In this document: in pieces, positions 10,609-22,163 of the stretch | Position numbering within the stretch: the stretch's first letter is position 1 | Layout of the letters: each line of letters starts with the position of its first letter | Source: Amphiura filiformis | Lineage: Eukaryota > Echinodermata > Ophiuroidea > Amphilepidida > Amphiuridae | DNA: 64,000 nt | Assembly (NCBI RefSeq): GCF_039555335.1 | Contig: NC_092631.1 | Location: 2,790,001-2,854,000, forward strand | Direction of reading: 5' to 3' | Made by a program: the position numbers and the translations under genes | The notes under the pieces: model-generated | Databases searched by the model: none | Seen by the model: the letters and a program-made list of their open reading frames with translations, nothing else | What the model was told of the DNA's origin: nothing

Positions 10609-11407
10609 CATCACGAACATAAGATATATGCAGATGAAACTGTCCTATTAGCTGAGTCTGAGGAGGCTCTGCAAAGGCTTCTTGATGTGGTGGTTCAGGA
10701 AAGTGAGAGGAAAGGTCTATCGTTAAATTGCAAGAAGACAGAATGTATGGTAGTATCAAAGACTGAAAGCCAAACATGCATATTGAATGTGAAAGATCAA
10801 AGGATTAAGCAAGTTTCCTCCTTCAACTACCTTGGCAGTCTAATCACAGAAGATGCAAGATGTATTAAGGAGGTAAAGAGAAGAATTGCACTGGCTAAGT
10901 CTACGTTCGCAAAGTTAAACAAGATCTTAAAAAACAGTGCCCTCAGTGTAGAGACCAAAATTCGCGTACTCAACTGCTATGTCGTTCCTGTACTAATGTA
11001 TGGAAGTGAAGCATGGTCAATAACAACAGACATTAAAAGAAGATTGGAGAGCTGTGAGATGTGGTTCCTTAGAAGAATGATGAAGATTCCGTGGACTGAT
11101 AAAGTGTCTAATGACGATGTCCTAAGTAGAGCAAATGTGAACAGGAAGCTGTTACGTGAAATCAGAGTTAAGCAGCTCAAATTCCTTGGTCATATCCTCC
11201 GAAAGGATGGTTTCGAGAACCTAGTATTGACAGGAAGGATAGAGGGCACAAGGAGCAGAGGCAGGAAGAGAGTGATGTGGTTATCAAATCTGAAAGACTG
11301 GCTAAGAAAGGGGAGCTGAACATAAAGTGACAGAGCTTCTGGAGATGGCATATAACAGAGAATTGTGGTATGACATGATCGCCAACGTACTAGGATATGG
11401 CACCTAG
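10609..11407 (+). pseudogene. RTE/BovB-like non-LTR reverse transcriptase, C-terminal part
   Basis: The open frame runs 10609-11319, starting without Met at a 5' truncation. The first recognisable block is YADETVLLA at 10627, the catalytic RT motif (YADD) with the second Asp changed to Glu. It continues with LNCKKTECMVVSK, NYLGSLITED, YGSEAWSI, MWFLRRMMKIPW, LGHILRKDGFENLV and GRIEGTRSRGRKR, the thumb and C-terminal blocks of RTE/BovB-type endonuclease-RT proteins. The frame stops at TGA 11317-11319. A +1 shift lets it resume at 11318 with EHKVTELLEMAYNRELW and end naturally at TAG 11405-11407 (GYGT). So the copy is truncated, frameshifted and inactive. The clade name is from motif memory, without a tree. 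Confidence 0.85.
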
Positions 11408-11421
11408 AGAGAGAGAGAGAG
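11406..11421 (+). repeat. (AG)n tail of the LINE
   Basis: Eight AG units start immediately at the stop codon of the reverse transcriptase. A simple-repeat 3' tail in place of poly(A) is characteristic of RTE-like elements. Confidence 0.7.
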
Positions 11422-11584
11422 TGAAAGACACATTTTCTTGAAAGTTATTTTCGCGATTGCCCAGTCCTCCCCTGTACTTGTAATACATTATTGCATATAT
11501 TTGCGAGGTTTTATTTTCACGGTTGGAGCTCTAATCGCAAAATTCACAAAAATAAAACCCTCACGAAAATTACCACTTATACAG

Positions 11585-13389
11585 GCAGTATTTCATTTCT
11601 ACATGTGAGTGTTTCATTCTAATTTCCAAAAGTGCAACATTTGAAAGAAATTTGACAGAAAGCTACAAACTTTCCTGTGTGAATATGTTTAAAGGAGTCC
11701 CAAAGGTATATATATATTTAGAGGCTAAATGTATTATGCAAGATTTTTTCCCCAATCTTGTTTCCCTCTAAAAATACATCCTGGCTACAGGCCTGGATAT
11801 TACATGTTACCATTTCCTTTAATCTTGTTGAAAAGATTTTCAATATTTTAGGCCTCTTTGAAGAAAGCGTGGAGGGAGGTGTTTTTGCCCCTTCAAATCG
11901 AACCATATTTTCCGATGTGTAATCACTGATCGTGATAATAATAGTTGTCAAATTCTGCCCCCACCCCCACCCACCCCGTAACACAACTTTACTTTTGATA
12001 CCTTTGCTCACTGAATTTATTAATGTACCACAAACTATTAATAACAAATTTACATATATAAATATGATTCAAAATAAAATTAGTTTTAAATTAAATAAAA
12101 TAGAAGAAGAAAGAATTTGCTCACTTGACCATATCCATGCATATTTTTGGTTCCATATTTTTCCTGTGATTGAGTAAATCACAGAGTCTCATCTATACAG
12201 TGGTTCTACTTGACCATAGCGAGCGTTACAGATGTAGGCCAGTATAAGTCTTCAAGCTTATTCAGAGGTGGCTGGACATGATGATATTTCATTTCGTAAC
12301 AAATTTTATTGCAGTTTCAGGAAAATTATTTTTAAAATATCCATGGGGGCCAATACCCGAAGCGGATAAGTCGTGGACATGAAACAAACAACTTATTTTA
12401 AGTGGCCTTATTTTCATTTCTTTAAACGTAAACTTATTTTAAAGCTTTGTATTTAAAAATGTCAGGAAGTAATTTAGACTTAAGTTTGTAATACCTATTT
12501 CCTGGCTTCCGGAGTAAAAATAAATTTCAAACGCAAGCTCAAGTCACTGAACTATACATCATAAGATCATTGTGATATTACCACACCTAACTTATTTCTT
12601 TCCACAACAGAGCATGTAGGACATATTATTTAATCTCAAAAGGACATATTGAACTAAATTAAAATTAAAAAATTAAAATTATTTAAAATTTGATATGTTT
12701 ACTATTTTTGTTGTTGAAATTATTGAACCATAATGATGTTATCATATAATGTATTATCCTGTAATGTTATGTTTTTTTGCAAATTTATTGTAACATTTGT
12801 AAAATAATAATTATTAATAATTAAAAAAAGTTCCTGAAGATTTCATATGATAGTGTTACTATAGATTTGATTCACTGTGGATTTAATTTAAAATTTATAA
12901 TATGCTGAACTTAATATGACGTGCTGACCAACACAGTGAAACCCAAACTCCTTTATAAGAATCATGTCACCAGTGTATGATAGAGCAAATCAAAATGACT
13001 AAATGTCAGAAATTCTTAATTTTGGGAAGAGGCCACAGTACCTTTTTGTAGCAGTCCATATAAAGTATTTTTTTTAGCAAAACAAATTTTTCAGCAATAA
13101 CTGGAATTGTGAAAAAAATTCCTAAGAAATATTTGACTTTAATTAATCATCACATTATTATGATCATCATGTTGTAGTTCAATATGTTCCAGTTTGTAAC
13201 TTCCTACACCCCAGCAAACCTGTGACGCAGCATGCCTTTTAATTTTCACCCACGAGTAATACCTTCAAAACATGATTGTACAGCTCTCATGAAGAAGGCA
13301 GAATCAAAAAGTTGACTGATTTATAAAAAAAGCCAACTTGATATTTTCTTAAATTGATAATACATCCTGAATTCAAAGACTTTCCGAAC
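11585..13389. other. Intergenic, no gene
   Basis: AT-rich with many AATTAAAATT-type tracts (12655-12840). Frames of 81-109 codons at 11718-12177 overlap on opposite strands, have low-complexity composition and start without context. None is supported. Confidence 0.4.
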
Positions 13390-14020
13390 AAAAGTTCCTC
13401 CTTCACCATTTATATATGATGTATTTGAGCAAAACGGGTTGTTTGTGTAGCAAAATCCATTTTCACTTTTTCGTTTATTATATGTACCAATTTAACATGC
13501 TACAATACACAGAAAATTCTATTAAAATTGGAATTTCAGTTTATGAGATACAACTTATTTTCTTGTCACAAAAACAATTAAATACAAAAGAAATTGAACA
13601 GCCCTTTTAAATATATCTCAAAATGAATATTAGCGACAAATAACTTATTTTGCTTTTATTGCGTCACAAATTTGTCATTCATTTCCAATTCCCTGTGGCG
13701 TGTGAAGAGCAATATAATTGTGATGCAATAAAAGTAAAATGAGATGTTTGTCGGTTATATTGATTTCGAGTTATGCTCAAAACAAGCGTTCAATTTCTTT
13801 TGTATTCCATTCTTTTTGGCAACATTAAAATAAGTTTATGGTATAAACTAGAAGTCTACTTTTAATAGGATTTTCAGTATATCGTAGCCTGTTAAATATG
13901 GCATAGATAATAAGTGAAAAGGTAAAAATTAATTTTTTCCACACAAACAACACATTTTACTTGATCAGTCACAATTGGGAACACAGTACATCATACAGTC
14001 AAACTGCTCCTTCCCAAATA
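13390..14020. mobile_element. Fold-back element, about 300-bp imperfect arms
   Basis: The arms pair through many blocks: GAACAGCCC..., AAATACAAAAGAAATTGAAC (13581-13600) with GTTCAATTTCTTTTGTATT (from 13788), TTTTATTGCGTCACAA with TTGTGATGCAATAAAA, and outer GGTTGTTTGTGT with ACACAAACAACAC. The centre lies near 13695. No transposase is encoded. The 64-codon frame at 13416-13610 is within an arm. Confidence 0.7.
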
Positions 14021-14040
14021 CCTGTTAAGGGCTGGGGTAT

Positions 14041-14655
14041 GAACGTTTGGACAGTATTTATTGTGGGACATTAGAGCACATCAGACATATCGATTGCATT
14101 CTGAATACTGAAGAATGTCATTTGATATCAAATAATTTTGATTTTTGAAATTGCAATTTAATACACATTTTATGGCAAATCATTAAAATTGATATTTTTG
14201 ATACTTAACAGTACTTGAATTAAACTTTATAAATCTGATGATTTATACTTAAAGTGTATGTAGGTGGGATGAAAAGCCGACGATCAATGGAAAATTTTAA
14301 CCTTTCGTATTGAAGATATGGATTTTTTTCCCAAAAACACCAAAAAAAATTAGGTCTTTTTGGGAAAAAAATCCATATCTTCAATATGAAAGGTCAAAAT
14401 TTTCAATTGACCGTCGGCTTTCCTCCCTGCTACATACACTTTAAGAATATATCATTAGATTTATATAATTTACTTCGAGGACTGTTATATATCAAAAATT
14501 TGAAAAATATAAAATTTTTATAATTTGTCATAAAATTTGTATTATATTGTGATTTTCAAAAATGAAAATTATTTGATATCAGAAAGACATGCTTCAGATT
14601 CAGAATGCAATTCGATAGGTCCGAGGTGCTCTCATGTCCCACAAAAAATACTGTC
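14041..14655. mobile_element. Family B fold-back, full copy 1
   Basis: This is a near-complete palindrome of about 615 bp with its axis near 14350, where GGGAAAAAAATCCATATCTT meets its complement. Outer ends contain GACAGTATTTATTGTGGGAC and GTCCCACAAAAAATACTGTC. It starts only about 20 bp after the previous fold-back. Copy 2 is at 30567-31193 and a half copy is at 59345-59600. Confidence 0.85.
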
Positions 14656-15854
14656 GAAACGCAATAAACGCTCATTTTAGATCCCTTAATCTCTGACGTA
14701 ATTTAAATCCTCTTGAGCTTGTTGGGAACTGGCTGTATAGCTTTTGTAAAAACGTAATTTTGAGAGCTTTTTGAATTTGTTCAAGGGTTTTCATTGAAGA
14801 AGTTGCCATAAAAGTTATATCCTGCAGGGTTTGTGGCAGACAGCTAGCCAGTAGGTTAACAAAATGTTTTGCTATACTTAACAATGTTTCCTTTATACTG
14901 ATAGAGTGACAGGAGAAATTGCCACTAGGAATATATCATGTATTTATATAGCACTGAATGTAGTACTGAATATAGTTTCTTTTAAGTTCAGAGATTTTTA
15001 TCCACTTTTCACAAAACTTCTAGATAAATTTTTGAAGTCTTAAATTTGTCTACATTATAAATTCATGCATGAAAATTTTCAGTGTTTTAGCTGATTTCAG
15101 CTTTTTTTGTTATTGTATTGTGTTTTTCAGCCTATTTTTGAATAAAATTCACAGAAAATTGTAAAAAAAACCATGGTTTTCTGTGGGTTTTTTTTTTCAA
15201 GACCAGTTTTCATGACAGTAAATTGTGATGTATTTCAAATTAACCTGTTATTTTTATTGCTTTCACTCAGAAGGTACACAAATTGTGATAGTGAAAATTA
15301 AGTGCTACATAAATTGATTTTCCCTTTTTATAGCAATCTAAACTTAGATTAAACCTTCATTTAAATAGCTTGGTTACCATGGTAACTATTATTAACGGTT
15401 GATAGCGAGATAAGCCGTTTGAATCTTGATGGAGTATGTTGTCTTCATTACACCTGCGACTATCAAAGATGTGATGCAAAACATTAACAAACATGATCTA
15501 ACATTTAAATGTAGATTTAAGATGACTTTTATGCTGCCTATTACGTACAATCAGTGCTTTACAAGCAATGAAAAATAAGCTATTCCAGATAAATTCCCCA
15601 AAAGATGTAGGGAAATGGGTAGCTTGAATTCACATTGTCAGCAAAGCCAATAGGGAAGACAGCTGAAATGTATAAAATCGAAATATTTTACTTGTACAAA
15701 AATTCTTAGATATGGGTTCGAAAAAAAATCACCCAAAAATAGCTTGATTTTACTATTTTTTAGTAAATCCAGGATCTGTGATTCAAACCACAAATGCTCT
15801 TCAACTCATGCATGCCTCACATTCACCATTGTCCACTGAGATTATATAGATTTA
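14656..15854. other. Intergenic, no gene
   Basis: AT-rich. The 70-codon minus frame at 14672-14884 has no recognisable domain. No RNA gene is seen. Confidence 0.4.
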
Positions 15855-16015
15855 GGGATTCAATCATGTTTCACCGTTGTTCATCACCGATTAACAACGA
15901 TGCGTTCGCGTCGTCTGCGTGGTTTACTTTGCTTTACTGAGAAGAAAACCACGCACACGCGCCAGACGTGAGTTGTTAATCGGTGATGAATAACGGTGAA
16001 ACATGATTGAATCCC
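15855..16015. mobile_element. MITE with 44-bp near-perfect inverted repeats
   Basis: The left arm is 15855-15898 (GGGATTCAATCATGTTTCAC...) and the right arm 15972-16015 is its complement with one or two mismatches. The loop is CpG-rich (GCGTTCGCGTCGTCTGCGTGG). A relative of the arm (TTCATCACGGATTAACAACG) recurs at 16306. Confidence 0.8.
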
Positions 16016-16189
16016 TTTCAACAACGAAACAATCTAAAGATGTCTAATTTACATAATTCTTTCATTCGAAATGTCTGTTTATCATTGCCACTCAACCTTA
16101 CAAGACGATCGCGGTATTTCTCTGTTGATATCAGCAATAAAACTAAAGAATAAAGCGGTAATATTTAGCTGCTTCCGCCAACATAAGTG

Positions 16190-16330
16190 AGTTTATGTTT
16201 ACGCACACGTTCCAGGCATGACGAATTTTACGCGCTGATGCGTAACGCGTACGCGTAATCTTGCGTTCGCGTATACGCTATACGCTTACTGCAAAAGTGT
16301 GTGTTCATCACGGATTAACAACGGTTGGCT
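16190..16330. repeat. CpG-rich relative of the 15855 element
   Basis: This patch is dense in CpG (GCGTAACGCGTACGCGTAAT, GCGTTCGCGTATACGC) inside AT-rich DNA. It ends with the arm motif ATCACGGATTAACAACGG shared with 15855-16015. A second, internally rearranged or decayed copy of that family is the simplest reading. Confidence 0.45.
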
Positions 16331-16367
16331 CCTGTACAAAAGTATAGGAAGAGTTGTTGAATATATA

Positions 16368-16530
16368 CAGTGGCATGTCTGGGGGCTTTGGGGGCTGAAG
16401 CCCCCCGTGCACTTTGTTAAAAATCATGTAAAATCAGCCGCTTTTTGGCGATTTTAGCCATTAAGCCCCCCGTATTACTCTGAAAGCCCCTCTGAGCCCC
16501 CTGCAGAAACAGATCCTGGACACGCCTGTG
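16368..16530. mobile_element. hAT-like MITE (CAGTGGCATGTC ends)
   Basis: CAGTGGCATGTCTGGGGG at 16368 pairs with TCCTGGACACGCCTGTG ending 16530. The inner CCCCCCGTGCACTTTG and AAGCCCCCCGTATT blocks are typical of the G/C-rich non-autonomous hAT elements seen elsewhere here. No clean 8-bp duplication is seen. Confidence 0.55.
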
Positions 16531-16930
16531 ATGTGGTTATGTAATTCCCTTGGTTACCAGATCAGGATATTTTGGTATGCCTTGGAGTGCCATATACTTT
16601 GTGTGGTGATTGTTTCGATCGAGGTTCGTTACTCAAGCGTGTGATCCCGTTGACATAGGCCTAGTAACATTACGTAACTTCACTGGTGAATAATTGCTAT
16701 CCTATCGAATACTATGTCACTCGTCCTCATTTAAATAAAATTCTGCCCTCCAAGAGGCCTCCATGGGGCAATTCACATTAATACAATAATAAAACAGGTG
16801 ATAGATATGAATGGTTGTAGAATTGAACTAGAGACCTGTCCCTCTTGACACTCAGAACTTTTCAATTGTTATTCCATTCCAGTTGAGGTTATTTGATATA
16901 TTGCATGTTTACATGATAATATGTGCAAAT

Positions 16931-17012
16931 TAATCCATTTGAAATTTATACTCCTGCTATGGATTTTTCTAACATCTTCCATAGGGGTAGTGTGGTTTTA
17001 AATGGAACAGCC
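16931..17012. mobile_element. Family A MITE, short copy 2
   Basis: TAATCCATTTGAAATTTATA on the left and AGGGGTAGTGTGG...AAATGGAACAGCC on the right match the outer halves of the 10243-10518 copy. The interior is deleted. Confidence 0.65.
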
Positions 17013-17391
17013 AGAGCCCAATCAATATAATGAATGTGTTAACATGTCTTAATTAAAATGTCAAAGGTGTTGATTTAAATTAATTGATTGATCTGTTATT
17101 GCAAATTGGTTTTAATTAATCACACCATACACATCATGATGTGATCAGGGGGGGGCCGGCCAAGATTGACTGAATTTTGACGTTGTCATTGGTTTTACAC
17201 GTAAACACGAAAATGTCTCAAATAATTCCAAAAGTGTATGCATGTTATTAAGCACTATTTTATCAGTCTAAATCCGTTGAGGTTCGACAGTGAACCTCAT
17301 TGTAAGTACTGTTTTTTGAATGTTTTGTATGAATAACGCACGATATGTTTATGATATATACTAAATATTTCTCCCATCGTGTATCAATGTT

Positions 17392-17460
17392 TGCATGGTC
17401 TAGCTGTAAGAATCTCGACTCCCACGCAGAGGGTCACGAGATCGATTCCCACTCCCGGCT
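17392..17460 (+). repeat. tRNA-like SINE head or tRNA pseudogene
   Basis: The stretch resembles a tRNA body. TGGTCTAGCTGTAAGA reads as an A box (D-arm), ACTCCCACGCAGAGG as an anticodon-arm region, and GAGATCGATTCCC as a B box (T-arm). The 5' acceptor strand does not pair with the final TCCCGGCT. It is therefore not a working tRNA gene, and a degenerate tRNA-derived SINE promoter is more likely. No clear SINE tail was found. Confidence 0.4.
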
Positions 17461-17847
17461 ATAATAATTTTTTTTTCTTCACATTCATTTTGAATCCAAA
17501 AATATTTATTTTCATGTGAAAATGTATTTTGTGCATTTTTTTCTGTAACGGGGCCAATAGAGCTATAAACGCACCTCGGCACGGGGCTTCCAACGTCCAG
17601 GCAGTGTTGCCGTCATATTGTCTGTTTTGTTTACGCTATTGGCTGTTGCCACATGAATAATGTCGGCCACCGTCGTCTGGATGTGATTAGTGAACTGTAA
17701 ATTACCCTGTCAATGTTTTTACTAAAAGCTAAACTGTTCAGGTAGCATTCTTACTAAGGGCCGCTACAGACTTTTGAGTGGACATAAAATATTGTCACCC
17801 TTGCAACGCTAATTGCCCAAGTCATTTTTTGTAATTTTGAGAACAAC
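17461..17847. other. Intergenic, no gene
   Basis: The 60-codon minus frame ending in the tRNA-like stretch has no recognised domain. Nothing else is seen. Confidence 0.35.
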
Positions 17848-18167
17848 CCAGCAAACACGAACCGTTTTCGACATCATTCGCAAAAGGTTAGAAAAGGTTG
17901 ACAGAAAACGTTTAAATGTCTGGTTATATAAAGGACATAATGGTATAAAACATTTTCATAACATTCAAAAACATTTGTTGATAACCTAATGCTAATATTC
18001 TAACATAATATTATTTAACTATTTGGCAAAAAATGTTTGCAAAAAATATTTTACAATAACATTTTTAAAACATTTTTAAACATTGCTGTAGTGTGTTTTC
18101 ATACAAAACGTTTCCATGACTTTTATATTATAACCCGACATTTTAATGTTATCAAAATGTTTTTATC
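17848..18167. repeat. Family C interspersed repeat (CCAGCAAACA), copy 1
   Basis: It starts CCAGCAAACACGAACCGTTT. It then runs through iterated AAACATTTT / AAAATGTTTT blocks, a central TATTTGGCAAAAAATGTTT, and a final CCGACATTTTAATGTTATCA. The same order occurs at 32222-32470. Self-complementary AACATTT repeats run through it. Non-coding, class not assigned. Confidence 0.65.
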
Positions 18168-18582
18168 TAAACCAAAACCCAAAATATGAAAAAATATGAA
18201 AAGTATGATAATGTGGATATGTGTTACAAAGTTTTGGATTAAATCTTTTACTGGAACTTTTACATCTTGCTACATTGCATCTGATACTCTTATCTGATAT
18301 TATATCACTCATACATAAATTCTAGACAGTTCATTGGTTGATTGCCATTTATCATTTTTACCATCAGCCTCTCTGTGTGATAGTTTTTACCATCATAGTG
18401 CTGCGCCATACTGCGCCTGTGCCAGGCTGTGCGCGGACTAGACTCGCCGATTTAGTTTCGGGGTGGACACCAAAATGTGAAGTATGTCACGGCAAAACAT
18501 GGTGTTATGTTGATGAAAATATGTATTTCCTATCTTAAATAGTATTTTTAAGTAATAGAATTTATGTATGAGTGATATAAAA

Positions 18583-18728
18583 CAAATATTAACTGTCTTA
18601 AATTTGTGTAATGGTCGAAAGATGTATTGTTCCATTCCACTCGCCGTTCCGGCTCGTGGAATGGAACAATCCATCTTTCACCTTGTGATATATTTTCGAC
18701 CATTGCACTCATAGACAGTTAATATTTG
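18583..18728. mobile_element. MITE hairpin
   Basis: Outer CAAATATTAACTGTC pairs with GACAGTTAATATTTG, and the inner AATGGTCGAAAGATG...ATTGTTCCATTCCAC has its complement. The tip is CTCGCCGTTCCGGCTCG. The minus-strand frame here is a shadow. Confidence 0.75.
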
Positions 18729-20584
18729 TATACCATCAGACTTCATCACGCAACTGACTCATTGGGCTGGTCATGTGACACTTGAATATGTGTTATTGGA
18801 TATGTGTTATTGCAACAAGAAATTGGGTGACATTTACCTAACTTGTAATCCTAATCCATGACTCTGTATGGTGATGTATAGTGTCCTAGCGGCATAAGGG
18901 AGCATGAGAAAAATTACTAGTACCCCCTAGATCATGATCTAGTATCATAACTGTGCTATAATAGCAGTTGAGGGGAAGCAGGGGTACATCTGCCACAAGG
19001 GGGAGCCAAATGGGGGTAAAAATAACCATCATCCATTAAGGCATGTACAAACAGTCATCTCATTTGGAGAGGGGCAAGGGAATCCTGATTATACCTCACT
19101 GATTCTCCCTATCAGATGACTGGCACTTAGGCTCTGCAGTGTTCAAAATAAGCCAACCTTCATAGCCAAATCAGGCCATTGGCTTTGAAATCTATGAGCT
19201 CTCATCAATTTGGCCCTGAACTCAAATTGTAAAATTTAATGTTAAACTGGTCCATATTTTGTGACACTTTGTAAAACTCAGACTCACAAAATCAACAACA
19301 GGTAATGTTGTTGACTGATGAACAGTCATGTACTAATACCGATTGATGAATAGTCTGCATGTAATGGCATATGGATTGATGAACAGTCAGGTAATACCAT
19401 GGACTGATGAACTGTCACCCAAAAATGAACCAAGATAATCAAATAAAGTGACAAAAGATGGATTTCTCATCTGTAATGTCAAACTCATATGCTGCAAATC
19501 AATATTGCAATCAGGAATGAAGAAACTTGAAGCTGAAGTAGGGAGAAAATTACAAGGTATTTGGAGTCAAAAGACATCTGATAGTTTTGTTTTGCACTGT
19601 TGAGATGATGGAATGAACTGATTAAAGGGGCGATGTTTTTGTGTTTCTGTGCTGGAGATAAAGTTTCACTTTTGGCATGTTTAGGATGATAAAATGTGAC
19701 ATGAGCAAGGGAAATGAGTCGGATGTTGCTAATATTGGCAAAATAAGTGTTAAAATTCTTTTTGTTTTATATTGTTTTCAGCGATTGATAAATGGATGTA
19801 ACTTTGCAAAGAAAAGTCATATCAACATGAGGTTTTCAGTTTCAGAAAGCTCTAAATGTCCTCTTTAGAAACATGTAAAACCCATTTTCGACCAGGGTCG
19901 ACATGTGACTCATTCCTATTTGATCATGTCACAATTGTCTTTTTTGATGTCTTTCTAGTACTATAAACAGAAAGATCCATGTCTCACTTGAAACGAAATG
20001 GGGAGATTAACATTGATTTCAGTTCATGTATGTCATTGCATGCTTCTGTTAAAGATATAAAGTAACACTAAAATGAAATGGGGAAGAGGAACAGGTTAAA
20101 GGAGCATTGTCTTAGGGAACAAATCAAAAGATGGATGGCATTGTATGAATGAAACTTCTTTAGGGAGGAAGGAAATGTTAATGTTGATTATGTTTCGCCT
20201 ATGTCATGCATGGGATTTTTCATATTTTTTGTCCCTCACATCTGGTCACAACACAGTTAAAATGGAGTATGGACATGTGAATTTGATTCTGAAAACTTAC
20301 CCCGAAAATAAATCAAATTTGACACAAAGGAGACCCAAAATATACTTATGTTTGGGACTTTGAACATGTTGAAAATTATTTCTGTTCAGAATTTGCCAAT
20401 TTTCACAAATTTTGCTAAAAAAACAACACAAAATTAGACTTTTTCTATATTTTGAGAGACACTTTTGGAAAGGTACCCCTTCTTTAGATCAGAATTATGA
20501 CAAAATTACTTTGTTGAACTGACAAACACAACAAATTTGGCTGATTCCATTTAGGTGCAAGTTGGGACATGAGTAAATATGACA
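18729..20584. other. Intergenic, no gene
   Basis: The only structure seen is a short, degenerate direct repeat at 19310-19410 of GATTGATGAACAGTCATGTA-like units (3 to 4 copies of about 35 bp). Frames of 60-72 codons at 19677-20363 look random. Confidence 0.4.
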
Positions 20585-21671
20585 ATACTAGGCGGTTACC
20601 CGTATTTCGCGGTTCTCGGCTGTCATAGTTATTGGCTTTTGCAGATCTCAAACCTGGGCGTCCTTGGCCAAAGTTAACCCACCGACCAAGTTTGAGCTCC
20701 ATAAGCAATTTGAAATCTTTGTTTTTTGACATATGACCTCTCAATCATAGGTCTGACAAAAAGGTCACAATGGAACTTTTGTTTGTTAGTCCAATTTCCA
20801 CCAAGTATGAACTCCATAGGCAATTTGAAATTTTTACCTTTTTGACCTTTGGCCTCTTAACCGTAGGTCTGAAGAAAAGATCACCGTGGAAACTTTTGTT
20901 TGTTAGTCCAAGGTCCATCCACCCGCCAAGTTTGAGTTCCAGAGGGGCAATTTGAAATTTTGACCTTTCTTGACCTATGACCTCTTAACCGTAGGTCTGA
21001 CGAAAAGGTCACCATGGAAACTTTTGTTTGTTAGTCCAAGGGACACCCACCTACCAAGTTTGAGATCCATAGGGACAATTGAAAATTTTGACATTTCTTG
21101 ACCTATGACCTCTTAACCGTAGGGTCTGACGAAAAAGATCACCGTGGAAACTTTTGTTTGTTAGTCCAAGGTCCACCCACCCACCAAGTTTGAGCTCCAT
21201 AGGAGCAATTTGAATTTGTTACCTTTCTTGACCTATGACCTCTTAACCGCAGGTATGATGAAAAGGTCAGCGTGCAAACTTTTATTTGTTATTCCAAGTT
21301 CCATCCACCCACCAAGTCTGAGCTTCATAGGGGCAGTTTGAAATTTTTACCTTTCTTGACCTTTGACCTCTTAACCGTTGGTCTGACTAAAAGGTCACCG
21401 TGGAAACTATTGTTTGATAGTCCAAGGTCAACACAATGGCATGGCTAGATTTGCCATTTAAAGTATTTGAAATTAGACTTCAATTGAACTTGACCCGTCC
21501 TTGACCTTTGACCTTAAAAAATATAAACTCGTTCTTCCTCATACCAAGCTGCACCCACCCACCAAGTTTGAGCCCGTATGACCCACGGTGGCCTCACATT
21601 AGCAGTCACAGACAGACAGACAGACAGACAGACAGATCTACAGACAGAGAATAGCGTATTATTATATAGAT
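20585..21671. mobile_element. Helentron/pearl-type element, copy 2 (128-bp core)
   Basis: It begins ATACTAGGCGGTTACCCG. At least six direct repeats of 115-130 bp follow, with the CCAAG landmark near 20686, 20801, 20926, 21054, 21184 and 21312, and a degenerate one near 21562. Units carry AACTTTTGTTTGTTAGTCCA and TGACCTATGACCTCTTAACC. The tail has (GACA)n at about 21608-21634 and ends ATTATTATATAGATG. Its layout is the same as 8524-9340 and it shares the CACCCACCAAGTTTGAG core, but the rest of the unit is different. Autonomous Rep/helicase coding is absent. Confidence 0.65.
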
Positions 21672-22163
21672 GCTAAAAAATTAGGTTTGAAAAAAAATGA
21701 ACCAATTTCATATTATAAGATCGTACATTATGGCTTTAAACACCAAATCAAAATTCTGAATACTAAGTATTTTGTATCCCCCAACCACCACCACCACTGT
21801 TGACTGTACGTGACATTTTCAAGAATGTTCACTCCATCAGGATGGGTAGCTGTATCCGGAGCCGTCACCAACTGAAGAGAATGGGCTGTCCCTGTTGAAA
21901 ACCACACCCCCACTGTGAAAATGTTTTGGCATTTCAACCAAATTCAATCAGTTTAAATTATTCAAATTCCAACCATTTTTATCCATAAAAAGTGGAAAAA
22001 GGTGTGGAAGATTTTCGAATTCCAAACAAAATTGTCAAATTTTCAGCCAAATTGTGCAAAATTCAACTGGATTTGATAAATTTCAACAAAATTTCAGCCG
22101 GAATTTCACATAAAACAAGCAAAGATTTTCAGCTGGATTGACCAAAAGATGCAACTGGAACTG
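21672..22163. other. Intergenic, no gene
   Basis: It contains a CCACCACCACCA patch and iterated CAAATTxxACCAAAATT-like sequence around 21940-22150. No coding evidence. Confidence 0.35.

Larger units (their letters stand above)
10531..11584. mobile_element. MITE split by a LINE insertion
   Basis: The left end CTGTATAAGTGGTTATTTT (10531) pairs with AAATTACCACTTATACAG (ending 11584). Both ends are followed inward by TTTTCGC-type repeats (10560 and 11448), and further GCGAGGTTTTATTTTCACG / AAAACCCTCACGAAAAT pairs lie on the right. The 10609-11421 LINE fragment sits between the two halves. The element is therefore older than, or was the target of, that retrotransposon. Confidence 0.65.

Noticed and set aside
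17392-17460. Functional tRNA gene
   Set aside because: A- and B-box-like parts are present but the acceptor stem does not pair, so it was listed as a tRNA-like repeat only.
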